A DNA stretch of 40,715 nt from Candidatus Scalindua sp. GTDB taxonomy: Bacteria > Planctomycetota > Brocadiia > Brocadiales > Scalinduaceae. The notes beneath the pieces were generated by a model. That model was not told the origin of the DNA and made no database searches. It saw only the letters and a list, made by a program, of their open reading frames with translations. Made by a program: the position numbers and the translations under genes. This document shows positions 15,918 through 24,980 of the stretch, piece by piece; within the stretch, counting starts at the first letter, position 1, and every line of letters starts with the position of its first letter. Location: positions 1 to 40,715 of the forward strand of contig JABHIW010000042.1 in NCBI GenBank assembly GCA_018670825.1, written 5' to 3'.

Positions 15918-17678
15918 ATGGTTAACAAACTTGTATTAGAACAGTACGATATCAAGCAAGAGGAAATAGAGAGAGAACTTGAAGAAATAGTAGGAAGTGA
16001 CAGCCTCGAAAAGATTGAAGCTGTATTTGACACTTCAATCAAAAACTTCGATTTAGGAACAATTCTAAAGGGTAGGATTTTAGGTGTCATTGGTAATAAT
16101 GTAATATTAGACACAGGATATAAATCTGAGGGAATCGTCCCGCTTTCGGAATTTGCCAGTCATGAAGAAGTCGAAGTTGGGAATGACATTGAGGTAATGC
16201 TTGAGTCGTTTGAAGACGATACCGGACTAATACAAATTTCAAAACAGAAAGCCGACCGTATACGTGGTTGGGAAAAAGTAGTTAATAAATACCAGGAAGG
16301 CGATGTTGTAACGGGTAAAGTTGTACGAAAGATAAAAGGAGGGTTACTGGTTGACGTAGGCATCCCAATCTTCCTACCTGCATCACAAATCGATATCAAA
16401 CCTCCCGGTGAGATTGCTGAATATATTGGTAAGGAAGTAACATGTAAGATATTAAAGATCGATGAGGTTCAACAGAACATTATCGTATCAAGAAGGAAAC
16501 TTATAGAGGAAGAGCGAAACAAACAAAAACGCGAATTCCTGGACAGTGTTGAGATAGGTCAGGTTGTAAAAGGCGAAGTTAAAAATATTGCAGATTTTGG
16601 CGCATTTATTGACCTTGGTGGCATAGACGGGTTGCTTCACATAACAGATATGAGCTGGGGCAGAATCAGTCATCCTTCAGAAATGTTAGCAATTGGAGAT
16701 CAGGTTGAAGTTAAGATACTTGATATTGATGCGGTAAAGGACAAGGTTTCTCTCGGGTTAAAACAAAAATCAGAGAATCCATGGACAAACGTAGGAGAGA
16801 AATATCCAATTGGCTCAAAGATAAAAGGCCAGGTGGTCAATATTATGTCATACGGTGCATTTATCAAACTGGAAACCGGTATCGAAGGGTTGGTTCATAT
16901 TTCTGAAATGTCGTGGACGAGGCGTATCAATCATCCTTCAGATGTTGTCGCTATCGGAGACTCTGTTGAGGCAATAGTGTTAAATATAAATAAAGAGAAA
17001 GAAGAGATTTCTCTAAGTATTAAGCAAGTCGAGCAAAATCCATGGACAAATATAGAAGAAAAATATCAGCCAGGGCATACGATAAAAGGAAGGGTCAGGA
17101 ATTTGACTAATTACGGTGCCTTTATAGAAATTGATGAAGGCATAGATGGCCTTCTTCACATTTCAGATATGTCATGGTCAAAGAAAGTTGCTCACCCTTC
17201 AGAAATAATTAAGAAAGGTGAAATGATAGAGGTTAAAATACTATCAGTTGATAAGGATAAAAAGAGGGTATCATTAGGAATTAAACAACTTACCGGTGAT
17301 CCATGGAAAAAAGAGATACCGGAGAAATACCATGTTGGTGATATCGTAAAAGGTAAGGTTGCTAAAATGACAGATTTTGGCGCGTTCATAGACCTAAGTA
17401 ATGGTTTGGAAGGATTATTACATATTTCAGAAGTTTCTAAAGAAAAGATTAAAAAACTTGAAAGCGTTCTTGCTATCGGACAGGAATTGGATGTTAAGAT
17501 TGTAAAGATAGAGCCGGAAGCAAGGAAGATAGGTCTAAGCCTTAAAGGTGTTGAGAATGCATCAGTGAAAGCAAGCGAGTCACAAGAAGTACCACCAGAA
17601 GAACAACCAGCTGAAGAAGCTACAGAAAATGTCGCTGAAGAGACAGCTGACGAGGTAAAAGAGGAAGATAACACATAA
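15918..17678 (+). CDS. rpsA: 30S ribosomal protein S1
   Basis: A 586-residue protein with six S1 (OB-fold) repeats, starting at about residues 48, 132, 215, 300, 387 and 474. Repeats 3-6 carry the clear pattern KGxVxxxxxxGAFIxLxxGxxGLLHISxMSW. The first two are divergent, as in other S1 proteins, where they dock to the ribosome. An acidic tail rich in Glu, Ala and Pro spans about 550-586. It helps mRNA bind to the 30S subunit. GGAG lies 11 bases before the ATG. The next gene, apt, starts 30 bases after its stop, so the two are likely cotranscribed. Confidence 0.96.
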   Translation: MVNKLVLEQYDIKQEEIERELEEIVGSDSLEKIEAVFDTSIKNFDLGTILKGRILGVIGNNVILDTGYKSEGIVPLSEFASHEEVEVGNDIEVMLESFEDDTGLIQISKQKADRIRGWEKVVNKYQEGDVVTGKVVRKIKGGLLVDVGIPIFLPASQIDIKPPGEIAEYIGKEVTCKILKIDEVQQNIIVSRRKLIEEERNKQKREFLDSVEIGQVVKGEVKNIADFGAFIDLGGIDGLLHITDMSWGRISHPSEMLAIGDQVEVKILDIDAVKDKVSLGLKQKSENPWTNVGEKYPIGSKIKGQVVNIMSYGAFIKLETGIEGLVHISEMSWTRRINHPSDVVAIGDSVEAIVLNINKEKEEISLSIKQVEQNPWTNIEEKYQPGHTIKGRVRNLTNYGAFIEIDEGIDGLLHISDMSWSKKVAHPSEIIKKGEMIEVKILSVDKDKKRVSLGIKQLTGDPWKKEIPEKYHVGDIVKGKVAKMTDFGAFIDLSNGLEGLLHISEVSKEKIKKLESVLAIGQELDVKIVKIEPEARKIGLSLKGVENASVKASESQEVPPEEQPAEEATENVAEETADEVKEEDNT

Positions 17679-17707
17679 ACAATGGTGGTAAGAAAGGAAG
17701 AGCAATT

Positions 17708-18217
17708 TTGCTTAAAGAATTAATACGTGATATCCCTGATTTCCCTAAAGAGGGAATTGTTTTTAAGGATATAACTCCAGTATTACAAAATGCTGCGGGT
17801 TTGAAGGAAATTGTAAACAGGTTCTCTGATCACTATGCGAATCAAAAAGTTGATGTCATCGTGGGTGCAGAGGCGAGAGGGTTCCTTTTTGGTCCCGCAG
17901 TCGCTATAAATCTAAATGCGGGTTTTGTACCGGTCAGAAAACCGGGAAAGCTTCCCTATGAAACAGCAAGCATGACATATGAACTGGAATACGGTACTGA
18001 TACACTTGAGATACACAAAGACGCGGTAAAAGCCGGTGATAATGTTTTGATGATGGATGATCTTTTGGCAACCGGTGGAACCATGGCTGCAAGTTGTAAA
18101 CTAGTCGAATCGCTTGGCGGTAAGATTATGGGATGTGCTTTCTTAATCGAACTGGGTTTTCTAAATGGAAAAGAGAAATTAAGCGAATATGATATCTTTT
18201 CTCTAATTCAATACTGA
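17708..18217 (+). CDS. apt: adenine phosphoribosyltransferase
   Basis: Converts adenine and PRPP to AMP and PPi in purine salvage. The marks are FPKEGIVFKDITP at residues 12-24, the VGAEARGFLFG loop near 57-67, and the PRPP-binding VLMMDDLLATGGTM near 112-125. 169 residues is the usual size. The start is TTG, with AGGAAGAG 6-8 bases upstream. It follows rpsA closely, and an intrinsic terminator stands about 30 bases after its stop. Confidence 0.95.
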   Translation: MLKELIRDIPDFPKEGIVFKDITPVLQNAAGLKEIVNRFSDHYANQKVDVIVGAEARGFLFGPAVAINLNAGFVPVRKPGKLPYETASMTYELEYGTDTLEIHKDAVKAGDNVLMMDDLLATGGTMAASCKLVESLGGKIMGCAFLIELGFLNGKEKLSEYDIFSLIQY

Positions 18218-18245
18218 AGTGATAGTTCAGGGTGTTCGATATTGA

Positions 18246-18277
18246 GGCCGGCATAGATGTTGATTGCCGGCCTTTTT
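18246..18277 (+). terminator. Rho-independent terminator after apt
   Basis: GGCCGGCA (18246-18253) pairs exactly with TGCCGGCC (18265-18272) across an 11-base loop, and TTTTT follows. It closes the cmk-rpsA-apt group just before the tRNA gene. Confidence 0.9.
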
Positions 18278-18302
18278 CAATTTGATATAAATAGTTGAAA
18301 AA

Positions 18303-18376
18303 GCGCCCGTAGCTCAGATGGATAGAGCAACGGTTTCCTAAATCGTAGGTCAGAGGTTCGAATCCTCTCGGGCGTA
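18303..18376 (+). tRNA. trnR-CCT: tRNA-Arg, anticodon CCT
   Basis: A complete cloverleaf of 74 bases. The acceptor arms GCGCCCG and CGGGCGT pair (first pair G-U), the D arm is GCTC/GAGC, and the anticodon stem ACGGT/ATCGT has loop TTCCTAA, giving anticodon CCT. The T arm AGAGG/CCTCT has loop TTCGAAT. The discriminator is A. The CCA end is not encoded. It reads AGG codons. Confidence 0.96.
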
Positions 18377-18424
18377 TTTATAATTCACAGATAATATAAT
18401 TTATTTTTTTTAACATTTTCGTGA

Positions 18425-19138
18425 ATGACAGGGTTTAGTCCCTGGCACAAGTTTGCGACATATAACAAACTACAAAATCCTATGGAAAACGTAAAAGTAA
18501 GACTTCATCATTTTTTTCAGTTTTTTAGTGACAATAAGTTATGGATAGCTATTGGCGTTGCCGTAGCCGTTGCGGCAGGTGTACCTTCATATTTGTATCA
18601 GCAGAAAGGAGCTAATGATCTTGGTGAAGTTTGGAGTCGGATTTACCGAATGAACTACGAAGTAGCGACTGCTCAACAAGGGGGATCCGAAAAAAAGAGA
18701 GAAGCATTAGAAGGTGCTATTAGTGAATATACATTTCTAAAGGATAATTTGTCAGCAACCGGTGCTACTCCCTGGTTGTTGTCAGAACTGGGTAACGCGC
18801 AGTATAACGTAAAAAAATATGATGATGCGATTCTTACGTACAGGGAATTCATTAACCGTTATGGCAACCACCCGTTAACTCCTGTCATAAGGCAATCTTT
18901 AGGATACGTTCTTGAAGAAAAAGAACAGTTGAAAGAGGCCATAGAACAGTTTGATATGATTGCGGAAGATCCGGAAGCCATATATCTTAAAGCACAGGTC
19001 AGGTTAGATGTCGGAAGATGTTATGAGAAATTGGAACAATTGGATTTGGCTGTAGCTACGTATAAAGATGTAATTGGTACCTTTCCTGAAAGTGGATACG
19101 CAAAAATGGCTAAGTATCGACTGGAAGACCTTGAATAA
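18425..19138 (+). CDS. membrane-anchored TPR protein (YfgM/BamD-like repeats)
   Basis: One N-terminal transmembrane segment (WIAIGVAVAVAAGVPSYLY, about residues 40-58) is followed by a helical domain with tetratricopeptide repeats. Examples are LSELGNAQYNVKKYDDAILTY, then the EQFDMI region, and VRLDVGRCYEKLEQLDLA near 195-215. It resembles periplasmic TPR scaffold proteins of the YfgM type; the partners are unknown. The start is uncertain: ATG at 18425 gives a long polar leader, while ATG at 18482 (MENVKVRL) would fit the membrane-anchor layout better. Neither has a clear Shine-Dalgarno. It ends 6 bases before rluD, so they are probably one operon. Confidence 0.75.
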   Translation: MTGFSPWHKFATYNKLQNPMENVKVRLHHFFQFFSDNKLWIAIGVAVAVAAGVPSYLYQQKGANDLGEVWSRIYRMNYEVATAQQGGSEKKREALEGAISEYTFLKDNLSATGATPWLLSELGNAQYNVKKYDDAILTYREFINRYGNHPLTPVIRQSLGYVLEEKEQLKEAIEQFDMIAEDPEAIYLKAQVRLDVGRCYEKLEQLDLAVATYKDVIGTFPESGYAKMAKYRLEDLE

Positions 19139-19144
19139 TAAGTT

Positions 19145-20200
19145 ATGAACTTAAACAGAATGGCTGTAATGGACGAAGACGAGACAGGTCAAATCCAGTT
19201 AGTAGTTAAAAAAAAACTCACTTCCAAGAGAATTGATAAATACCTTGTTTCACGATTACAGGATTTTTCACGTAGTCATGTTCAGCGGCTGATAAAGGAA
19301 GAGGCAGTTAAGGTAAATGATGTTGCGGTAAAAAGCAGTTATGAAATAAAGCTGAACGATACCATTTCTATAGATTTGCCGACGGAGAGCAGTGACCACA
19401 TTACTCCGGAAGATATTCCACTTAATATTATTTTCGAAGACGAATATTTGATGGTCCTGAATAAAACCCCGGATACGGTAGTACATCCCGCGCGTGGTCA
19501 TTCAAGTGGAACATTGGTAAATGCACTGGCCTTTCACTGTAACAATCTTTCTTCATTAAATGGCCCTTTGAGACCGGGAATTGTGCACCGGTTGGATAGA
19601 GATACCAGTGGCGCTATTTTAGTTGTTAAGGACGAAAAAGTACACAAACACCTGGCATTGCAGTTTGAAAACAGGGAAATAACGAAAGAATATCTTGCTG
19701 TTGTTAAGGGTGAAACAGAGCTTGATTCTGATAAGATTGATTTACCAATTGGAAAAGATAAAAGAGACAGAAAGAAGATGGCGATTCGCCATGACAATGG
19801 TAAGAACGCGGTCTCTATTTTTGAAGTACTGGAACGCTTTCCGGGTTTTACATTAGTGAAAGTTTTTCTGGAAACGGGAAGGACACACCAAATCAGGGTC
19901 CACATGAAAACGATTGGTCATCCTGTCATTGCGGATTCGGCATACAGCAATAGTGAAGCATGTTATATCGAAGATTTAATGGCGCCTGTTTTAAACAAAG
20001 ATATACATAACCTTGCAAAAGAGGCAGAATTGTGTAATAATGTTACCGATCCGATTATTGAGAGACAGGCGCTACACGCTTATAAGATTGGATTTATTCA
20101 TCCGGTTACTAATAAGGCCCTGGAGTTTACGGCTGAAATACCGGAAGATATGGGTAACTTGATTACAACGCTCAGAAAAATTAAGACTCTTTTAAACTAA
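19145..20200 (+). CDS. rluD: RluD-type pseudouridine synthase
   Basis: An RNA pseudouridine synthase of the RluA family. An S4 RNA-binding domain lies at about residues 25-90 (KRIDKYLVSRLQDFSRSHVQRLIKE), followed by the catalytic domain with HRLDRDTSG, whose Asp is the nucleophile, at about 147-155. Then come TKEYLAVV and GRTHQIRVHM. At 351 residues it is slightly longer than typical because of an insert rich in Asn/Glu at about 280-300, between the catalytic core and the C-terminal strand. Assignment to 23S rRNA positions (RluD) is by general similarity; RluA or RluC activity is not excluded. ATG at 19163 is an alternative start. Confidence 0.88.
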   Translation: MNLNRMAVMDEDETGQIQLVVKKKLTSKRIDKYLVSRLQDFSRSHVQRLIKEEAVKVNDVAVKSSYEIKLNDTISIDLPTESSDHITPEDIPLNIIFEDEYLMVLNKTPDTVVHPARGHSSGTLVNALAFHCNNLSSLNGPLRPGIVHRLDRDTSGAILVVKDEKVHKHLALQFENREITKEYLAVVKGETELDSDKIDLPIGKDKRDRKKMAIRHDNGKNAVSIFEVLERFPGFTLVKVFLETGRTHQIRVHMKTIGHPVIADSAYSNSEACYIEDLMAPVLNKDIHNLAKEAELCNNVTDPIIERQALHAYKIGFIHPVTNKALEFTAEIPEDMGNLITTLRKIKTLLN

Positions 20201-20218
20201 ATAACGGAGGAGAGAAAA

Positions 20219-20473
20219 ATGTTTGGTATGCCGGGTGGTATCGAATGGATCGTAATCCTTATTGTGGCTCTACTTATCTTTGGTAAGAGACTACCGGAGG
20301 TAATGAAGAATATGGGAAGAGGTATTGTTGAATTTAAGAAGGGTGTGAAAGGCGTAGAAGATGATGTGGAAGACGCAATGGAGAAGGATCCGGAAAAGCT
20401 GGAAGCTTCTAACAACAGCAATGAAAAGGTAGAAACAGATAATAAAGAACATTCTAAAGAAATGAAAGGTTAA
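20219..20473 (+). CDS. tatA: twin-arginine translocase subunit TatA
   Basis: An 84-residue Sec-independent export subunit. It has a short N-terminal hydrophobic helix (IEWIVILIVALLIFGKRLPE, residues 8-27) with the conserved FGKRLPE hinge. An amphipathic helix (MGRGIVEFKKGVKGVED) and a charged, disordered tail complete it. GGAGGAG lies 7 bases before the ATG. It follows rluD by 18 bases. No tatC is visible in the window. Its TAA is only 7 bases before a 32-codon basic ORF. Confidence 0.94.
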   Translation: MFGMPGGIEWIVILIVALLIFGKRLPEVMKNMGRGIVEFKKGVKGVEDDVEDAMEKDPEKLEASNNSNEKVETDNKEHSKEMKG

Positions 20474-20480
20474 AAATCTC

Positions 20481-20579
20481 ATGGCACAAAGCAATAAAAG
20501 AGGAAAACTCAAATGGCGCAGCAAAAAAGCAAATCATGGTAGAAAACCAAATAAGGGAAAACAGAGAGGGAAGATGTAA
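20481..20579 (+). CDS. 32-residue very basic microprotein
   Basis: ATG at 20481 to TAA at 20577-20579. The product begins MAQSNKRGKLKWRSKKANHG and ends KGKQRGKM. Half its residues are Lys or Arg and there are no acidic residues. A GAAAGG sequence inside the tatA end, about 11 bases upstream, can act as ribosome binding site, so it may be translated by coupling to tatA. Composition and size recall tiny ribosome-associated proteins (bTHX or COX24-type), but I cannot match a family. The frame closes cleanly just before a T9 run at 20583. Confidence 0.55.
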   Translation: MAQSNKRGKLKWRSKKANHGRKPNKGKQRGKM

Positions 20580-20752
20580 ATCTTTTTTTTTGCTGCCTGA
20601 TTGAATAGTATAAATCAAAACGAAAATTGAATCGGAGTGTTTATCCAGTTGCTATATGGACAAAATCAAAGAATTCCATAAAGTCTTGCTTTATTTGTTC
20701 ATTCACCACTTTCAATACCTTGCGTAAAATCATACCCTTGAGCCTCTTTGGC

Positions 20753-23700
20753 TTAAGGCGCTTCTACCCGGTTTCTGCCACTTTCTTTCGCTTTATAGAG
20801 CGCGCTGTCAGCAGAAGCTATCAGGGCGTTAGGATCAACCCCATGTTCCGGGAATGATGCTACTCCGATGCTTATAGTCATACTAAGAGTCTGCCCGGAC
20901 ACAATATTATCAAGAGCCATGGACTCAATATTGTGACGAACTGCGTCTGCTTTTTTAAGGGCATTTGATAAGCTGGCATCAGGCATAATAACGACGAATT
21001 CCTCTCCACCGTATCTTGCCAGTATATCCGATTCCCTTATGGATCCCTTTACACTCGTGGTCAATTGTTTCAATACACGGTCACCGGTAATGTGTCCATA
21101 TGTATCATTAAAATTCTTGAAGTGGTCTATATCCATAATGATAAGGCTCAAGGGCTTTTTATTCCGCCTGGCAAGGAGTATCTGCTTCTCCAGCATCTCG
21201 TCGAAAAACCTCCTGTTGTATACACCGGTAAGCCCGTCTGTTACTGCTGCACGCCGGGTCATGTCCATAAGCCTCACACCGTGTACAGCCGATGCCACCA
21301 AGCCAACATAGGTTGAGAAAAGTGATTGTTTCTCGTTACTGTCCCAGTAGCCAATCTCCTCTTTTACCAACAGGACCACTCCCGTTGTAGTGCCACCTGT
21401 TATCAGCGGATAGCACGCATATCCACCCTCCTTTATTTTAAGAGAAAGACACTCGCACGGAATGTCCTCATTTATGTCCTTCACAATGAGTTCATGTCCT
21501 GTTCTTAGCACACGGCATATTGAAGGGTTTATGAATATTTCGGATTTAATAAGTTTTTCCACGGGCATCTGCGGCTCAATAAGCGGTACATCAAGCATAT
21601 CGTTTTCCCTGTTCAGCATTAATACAACTATGATATCAGGGTCAAAATCCTTTTTTAAGGCGTGTGCCATATGTTTGATTAACTCAGATTCCTGTATCTC
21701 TTCTCTCATGATGACAGAGAAATCCATCAGATTCTTCAGGTTCTTAATAGTTTTCTCTCTATCTTCCATGGTATTCTTCTGTAATTGCTCCAGACCCTTA
21801 CGTGCAGTAATATCCTCCGTAATTCCAACAAAATGAGTTATGACGCCTTGCTTGTCCTTAACAGGCGATATAGACGCGGAAACCCAATAGGCCTCACCAT
21901 TTTTCTTCTTATTATGAAGTTCTCCAATCCACTCTCCTCCAGAAGTAATGGCATTCCATAACCGTTCGTATTCTTCCGGTGTGGTTTTACCGGATTTTAA
22001 GATGCGCGGGTTTTGTCCAATAATTTCTTGAGATGTGTAGCCTGTTACCTGTGTGAACTTCGGATTTGCATATTCGATATTACCGTAGGGATCAGTTATT
22101 ATTACCATAGCAGGGCTTTGTTCAACGGCGCGGGACAGTTTGTGACTTTTCCCTTCCGCCTGATTACGCTTGATGAATAGAGCAATCTGGTTACCGATAG
22201 CCGACATCATATTCAACAACTCTTCATCCGGCTCTTGTGGCTTCTGGCTAAAGAATTCGATTGCTCCAAGAACTTCTTTCTCAATAATAATGGGGAAACC
22301 AAAGGCCCCATGCAGCCCTGCTTTCGACGCAACTGACGCTCTTGGAAAATTTGGATCTTTGACAACATCAATAATCCAGGCTGGTTTGCCGCTTTCCCAT
22401 ACTCGACCGGGCAATCCGATTCCGTAAGAGAAGCTGATTTCTCTTGTCTTTTCTTTGAATTCCGATATTTCAATGGTTGAGACGTGCCAGAGGTCAGAAC
22501 AGCGCAAAACATCTTCCTGGTTGCTATAAACCCACATCCCTCCAAATTCCCAATGTAGAGCTTCGCATACAGCATGAAGGATTTTGTTAGAGGCCTCTTT
22601 AAGTGTAGTCGATACTGACAATATTTGTGTTATAGCGTGCTGGGCATTAAGACGTCTTTCAGATCTTTTACGTTCGGTAAGGTCCCGAATGATGGCCATG
22701 AAAGAGTACTTACCCTCTTCACTTTTTTGAAATGCTATAGACATTTCTATAGGCACTTCAATCCCCTTCTTAGTCATTCCGGAAATTTCTACTATACTAT
22801 TCATAATTCTGGGTTCACCGGTCCTTACAAACCGTTCTAATCCATCTTTATGTTGTGACCTGTATCTTTCAGGAATAATAGTCTTTATCTGTTGTCCTAA
22901 GATTTCGTCTTTCAAATATCCGAATATATTCTCTGCTGCTTTGTTCCAAACGTTGACTATTCCACTTTCATCAATACCGACAATTGCATCTCGCGCAACT
23001 TCTATCAAATTCTCAGAATAATCTCTCGCTTTTTTTGACTCTGTTAAGGCGTGTTCTTTATTGGCATTGGCTTCAACAAGGCTATCAGTCATTTTATTAA
23101 AAGAATTGGCTAATCTGCCGATTTCATCATTTGCTTTTATCTCTAACCTTCGGTCAAAATTACCCTTTGCTACAAGACCCATATATTCAATTAATTTCTC
23201 AATGGGAACGATAATACCCTTTGTTATAAACAGTCCATAAATAATCAAGACTATCATTACGAAACCAGATATGCTTAGCACGATAACCATGTTGCGGTAG
23301 AAGTGTGCGTTTATAACTTCAACTTCTTCAAGCACCTGCTGTCGACTGTTCTTATGTAGTTCATTCGCATCATCGATCATATTATCTGCCAATAAATCCA
23401 TCTCCTCCATAAGTTGCGCACCTACTACATTTCCTATGGGGTCAGTGAGGCTGAATATCTTATGGGAAAGAACCTTTATTTGAACATATTGGTCCTTCAG
23501 TTTGTTAAAAGTTTCTCGTCCTTCCATCATAGTATGTGTGGGAAAGGATCTGCCATCTAATAATGAAAAGTATTTATTAACATTGGCTTCGAGTTCTTCG
23601 AATGTATATCTCTCACTCTCATTGCCGTGTATAAGGTAGTCGTTGGCGGGCATGACGACCCTGTTAAGGGCTAATTCAAGTTGGGACAGCATCTCCAGCT

Positions 23701-23836
23701 CATTAGTATAGTTCAGAATATTATTAGTGGATTTAGAGGTAAGCGTGTGCAAGTAAAACGACATGCCCAAAACGGAGACACCAATAAGAGCAGTGAAAAT
23801 ATATATACTCCAGAGAAATTTCAATTTTATCTTCAT
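20753..23836 (-). CDS. multi-sensor diguanylate cyclase (HAMP-PAS-GAF-PAS-GAF-GGDEF)
   Basis: A 1027-residue membrane sensor that should make c-di-GMP. Helix 1 lies at about residues 9-30, an extracytoplasmic four-helix-like sensor at 31-180, and helix 2 at 182-205 (MVIVLSISGFVMIVLIIYG). A HAMP linker at 206-260 and a PAS domain from about 275 follow. A GAF domain at about 400-555, a second PAS (EQSPAMVIITDPYGNIEY onward, with a PAC tail) and a second GAF come next. The GGDEF domain begins near 865 and has an intact GGEEF active site. RESD lies five residues before it, the inhibitory I-site for product feedback. No EAL domain is present. It is convergent with the tatA group and has no ribosome binding site visible at its ATG. 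Confidence 0.93.
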   Translation of the reverse strand: MKIKLKFLWSIYIFTALIGVSVLGMSFYLHTLTSKSTNNILNYTNELEMLSQLELALNRVVMPANDYLIHGNESERYTFEELEANVNKYFSLLDGRSFPTHTMMEGRETFNKLKDQYVQIKVLSHKIFSLTDPIGNVVGAQLMEEMDLLADNMIDDANELHKNSRQQVLEEVEVINAHFYRNMVIVLSISGFVMIVLIIYGLFITKGIIVPIEKLIEYMGLVAKGNFDRRLEIKANDEIGRLANSFNKMTDSLVEANANKEHALTESKKARDYSENLIEVARDAIVGIDESGIVNVWNKAAENIFGYLKDEILGQQIKTIIPERYRSQHKDGLERFVRTGEPRIMNSIVEISGMTKKGIEVPIEMSIAFQKSEEGKYSFMAIIRDLTERKRSERRLNAQHAITQILSVSTTLKEASNKILHAVCEALHWEFGGMWVYSNQEDVLRCSDLWHVSTIEISEFKEKTREISFSYGIGLPGRVWESGKPAWIIDVVKDPNFPRASVASKAGLHGAFGFPIIIEKEVLGAIEFFSQKPQEPDEELLNMMSAIGNQIALFIKRNQAEGKSHKLSRAVEQSPAMVIITDPYGNIEYANPKFTQVTGYTSQEIIGQNPRILKSGKTTPEEYERLWNAITSGGEWIGELHNKKKNGEAYWVSASISPVKDKQGVITHFVGITEDITARKGLEQLQKNTMEDREKTIKNLKNLMDFSVIMREEIQESELIKHMAHALKKDFDPDIIVVLMLNRENDMLDVPLIEPQMPVEKLIKSEIFINPSICRVLRTGHELIVKDINEDIPCECLSLKIKEGGYACYPLITGGTTTGVVLLVKEEIGYWDSNEKQSLFSTYVGLVASAVHGVRLMDMTRRAAVTDGLTGVYNRRFFDEMLEKQILLARRNKKPLSLIIMDIDHFKNFNDTYGHITGDRVLKQLTTSVKGSIRESDILARYGGEEFVVIMPDASLSNALKKADAVRHNIESMALDNIVSGQTLSMTISIGVASFPEHGVDPNALIASADSALYKAKESGRNRVEAP

Positions 23837-24137
23837 ACTGATTTCAGGATATTTTCTGCTTTAATGTAATATGAAATTGTGATAATGGCAATAGGTATGA
23901 GTGAGATGCAGAGTGTAAATGGGAGTAGTTTTTTCTTAATTGACAAGACCATTGATTTATTTCACAAAAAGATATTTACCTTTTACTTTATTAAAATCAA
24001 ATCTTGCAGGGACATATGTACGAGAATAATTTTTCGTATACTATAGCTATACGGCAAAAAATACAATATCAAAATTTGAGTATATGACAAGCATTATAAA
24101 GACCTCCTGATTGTATTAGATAATCTTGATCGAACTA
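23837..24137. other. intergenic region upstream of the sensor gene
   Basis: 301 AT-rich bases. The only structure I see is the inverted pair CGTATA (24035-24040) and TATACG (24048-24053) with a 7-base spacer, flanked by T- and A-runs. It could be an operator or a weak hairpin for the macrodomain transcript. No gene is supported. Confidence 0.4.
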
Positions 24138-24680
24138 TCAAGTAATAACTCCTTTTAATGCTTTCTCATAAACTTGCAAGTCCATTTCGCTAAACAGTAC
24201 AAATCGAACTTCAGCAAAGTTATGTTCTAGAATAAATTCTTTTACTATTGTAAGGGCAATCCTTGCAGCTTTATCTATCGGAAACCGGTAAACTCCTGTA
24301 CTGATAGATGGAAACGAGATGGACTTGATGCTATTTTTTTTTGCCAGATTCAGACTGTTGTAATAGGCATTGCGAAGAAGTTGTTCTTCGTTGCGGTTTC
24401 CTCCTGACCAGACAGGACCTACTGTGTGTATCACATATTCAGTCGCCATATTTCCACCAGTGGTTATTACAGCTTCTCCCGTAGGGCAACCTTCCTGTTT
24501 TGCACGGAGTTCCTTACACTCTTCGAGAATCTTCGGTCCACCCGCACGGTGGATGGCACCATCGACACCACCTCCTCCAAGCAGGCTTCTGTTTGCTGCG
24601 TTGACGATAGCCTCAGTCTCCTGTAAAGTTATATCACCCTGGACCAGACTCAGTTTTGTCTTACCAACCATTTTTTCCAT
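24138..24680 (-). CDS. macrodomain protein, probable O-acetyl-ADP-ribose deacetylase (YmdB/MacroD type)
   Basis: The 180-residue protein is a stand-alone macrodomain. It shows LVQGDITLQETEAIVNAAN at about residues 12-30, the substrate loop GGGGVDGAIHRAGG at 36-49, and a second binding loop SISTGVYRFP near 127-136. The conserved Asn and Asp residues of MacroD-type hydrolases are present (NAAN; the Asp of GGVDGAIH). It should remove acetyl or ADP-ribose groups from O-acetyl-ADP-ribose or mono-ADP-ribosylated targets. AAGGAG upstream supports ATG at 24680; a second ATG three codons on is possible. It stands alone. Confidence 0.92.
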   Translation of the reverse strand: MEKMVGKTKLSLVQGDITLQETEAIVNAANRSLLGGGGVDGAIHRAGGPKILEECKELRAKQEGCPTGEAVITTGGNMATEYVIHTVGPVWSGGNRNEEQLLRNAYYNSLNLAKKNSIKSISFPSISTGVYRFPIDKAARIALTIVKEFILEHNFAEVRFVLFSEMDLQVYEKALKGVIT

Positions 24681-24980
24681 TTTGTCTGATCTCCTTTAAA
24701 GTGTTTGAGATTATAAGCCTGTCAATGTTTGTGCTATACCCATATCAAAATGGTTTTTAGTATACTTTCACATACAGGTACAACAATGTGGCATTGCGTC
24801 AATGTTTGGAGGCAGAACTGCCATTTGTTTTTACAAAACTCAAAGAAAGAAACATTTTTCATTCTAAGTAAGTTCTGATATGATAACACTAAACTTTGAA
24901 GCTTTGCTAATAGTAATATTTCAAGACGTTGGCATAGCTTAATAAATTGTCAATTCTAAAGACCGTTTTAATTCTTACTA
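24681..24980. other. divergent intergenic region, macrodomain / O-antigen ligase
   Basis: 300 AT-rich bases carrying the ribosome binding site of the macrodomain gene at its left end. I see no ORF, clear terminator or strong promoter match. Confidence 0.4.

Noticed and set aside
18440-18458. Sigma-54 promoter-like TGGCAC...TTGC ahead of the TPR membrane protein gene
   Set aside because: The gap between the GG and GC elements is 9 bases rather than 10, and the site lies inside the longest version of the reading frame. It is too weak to list.
20627-20857. Plus-strand frame at the 3' end of the diguanylate cyclase gene
   Set aside because: It overlaps the GGDEF-domain end on the other strand, and its product has no recognisable features.
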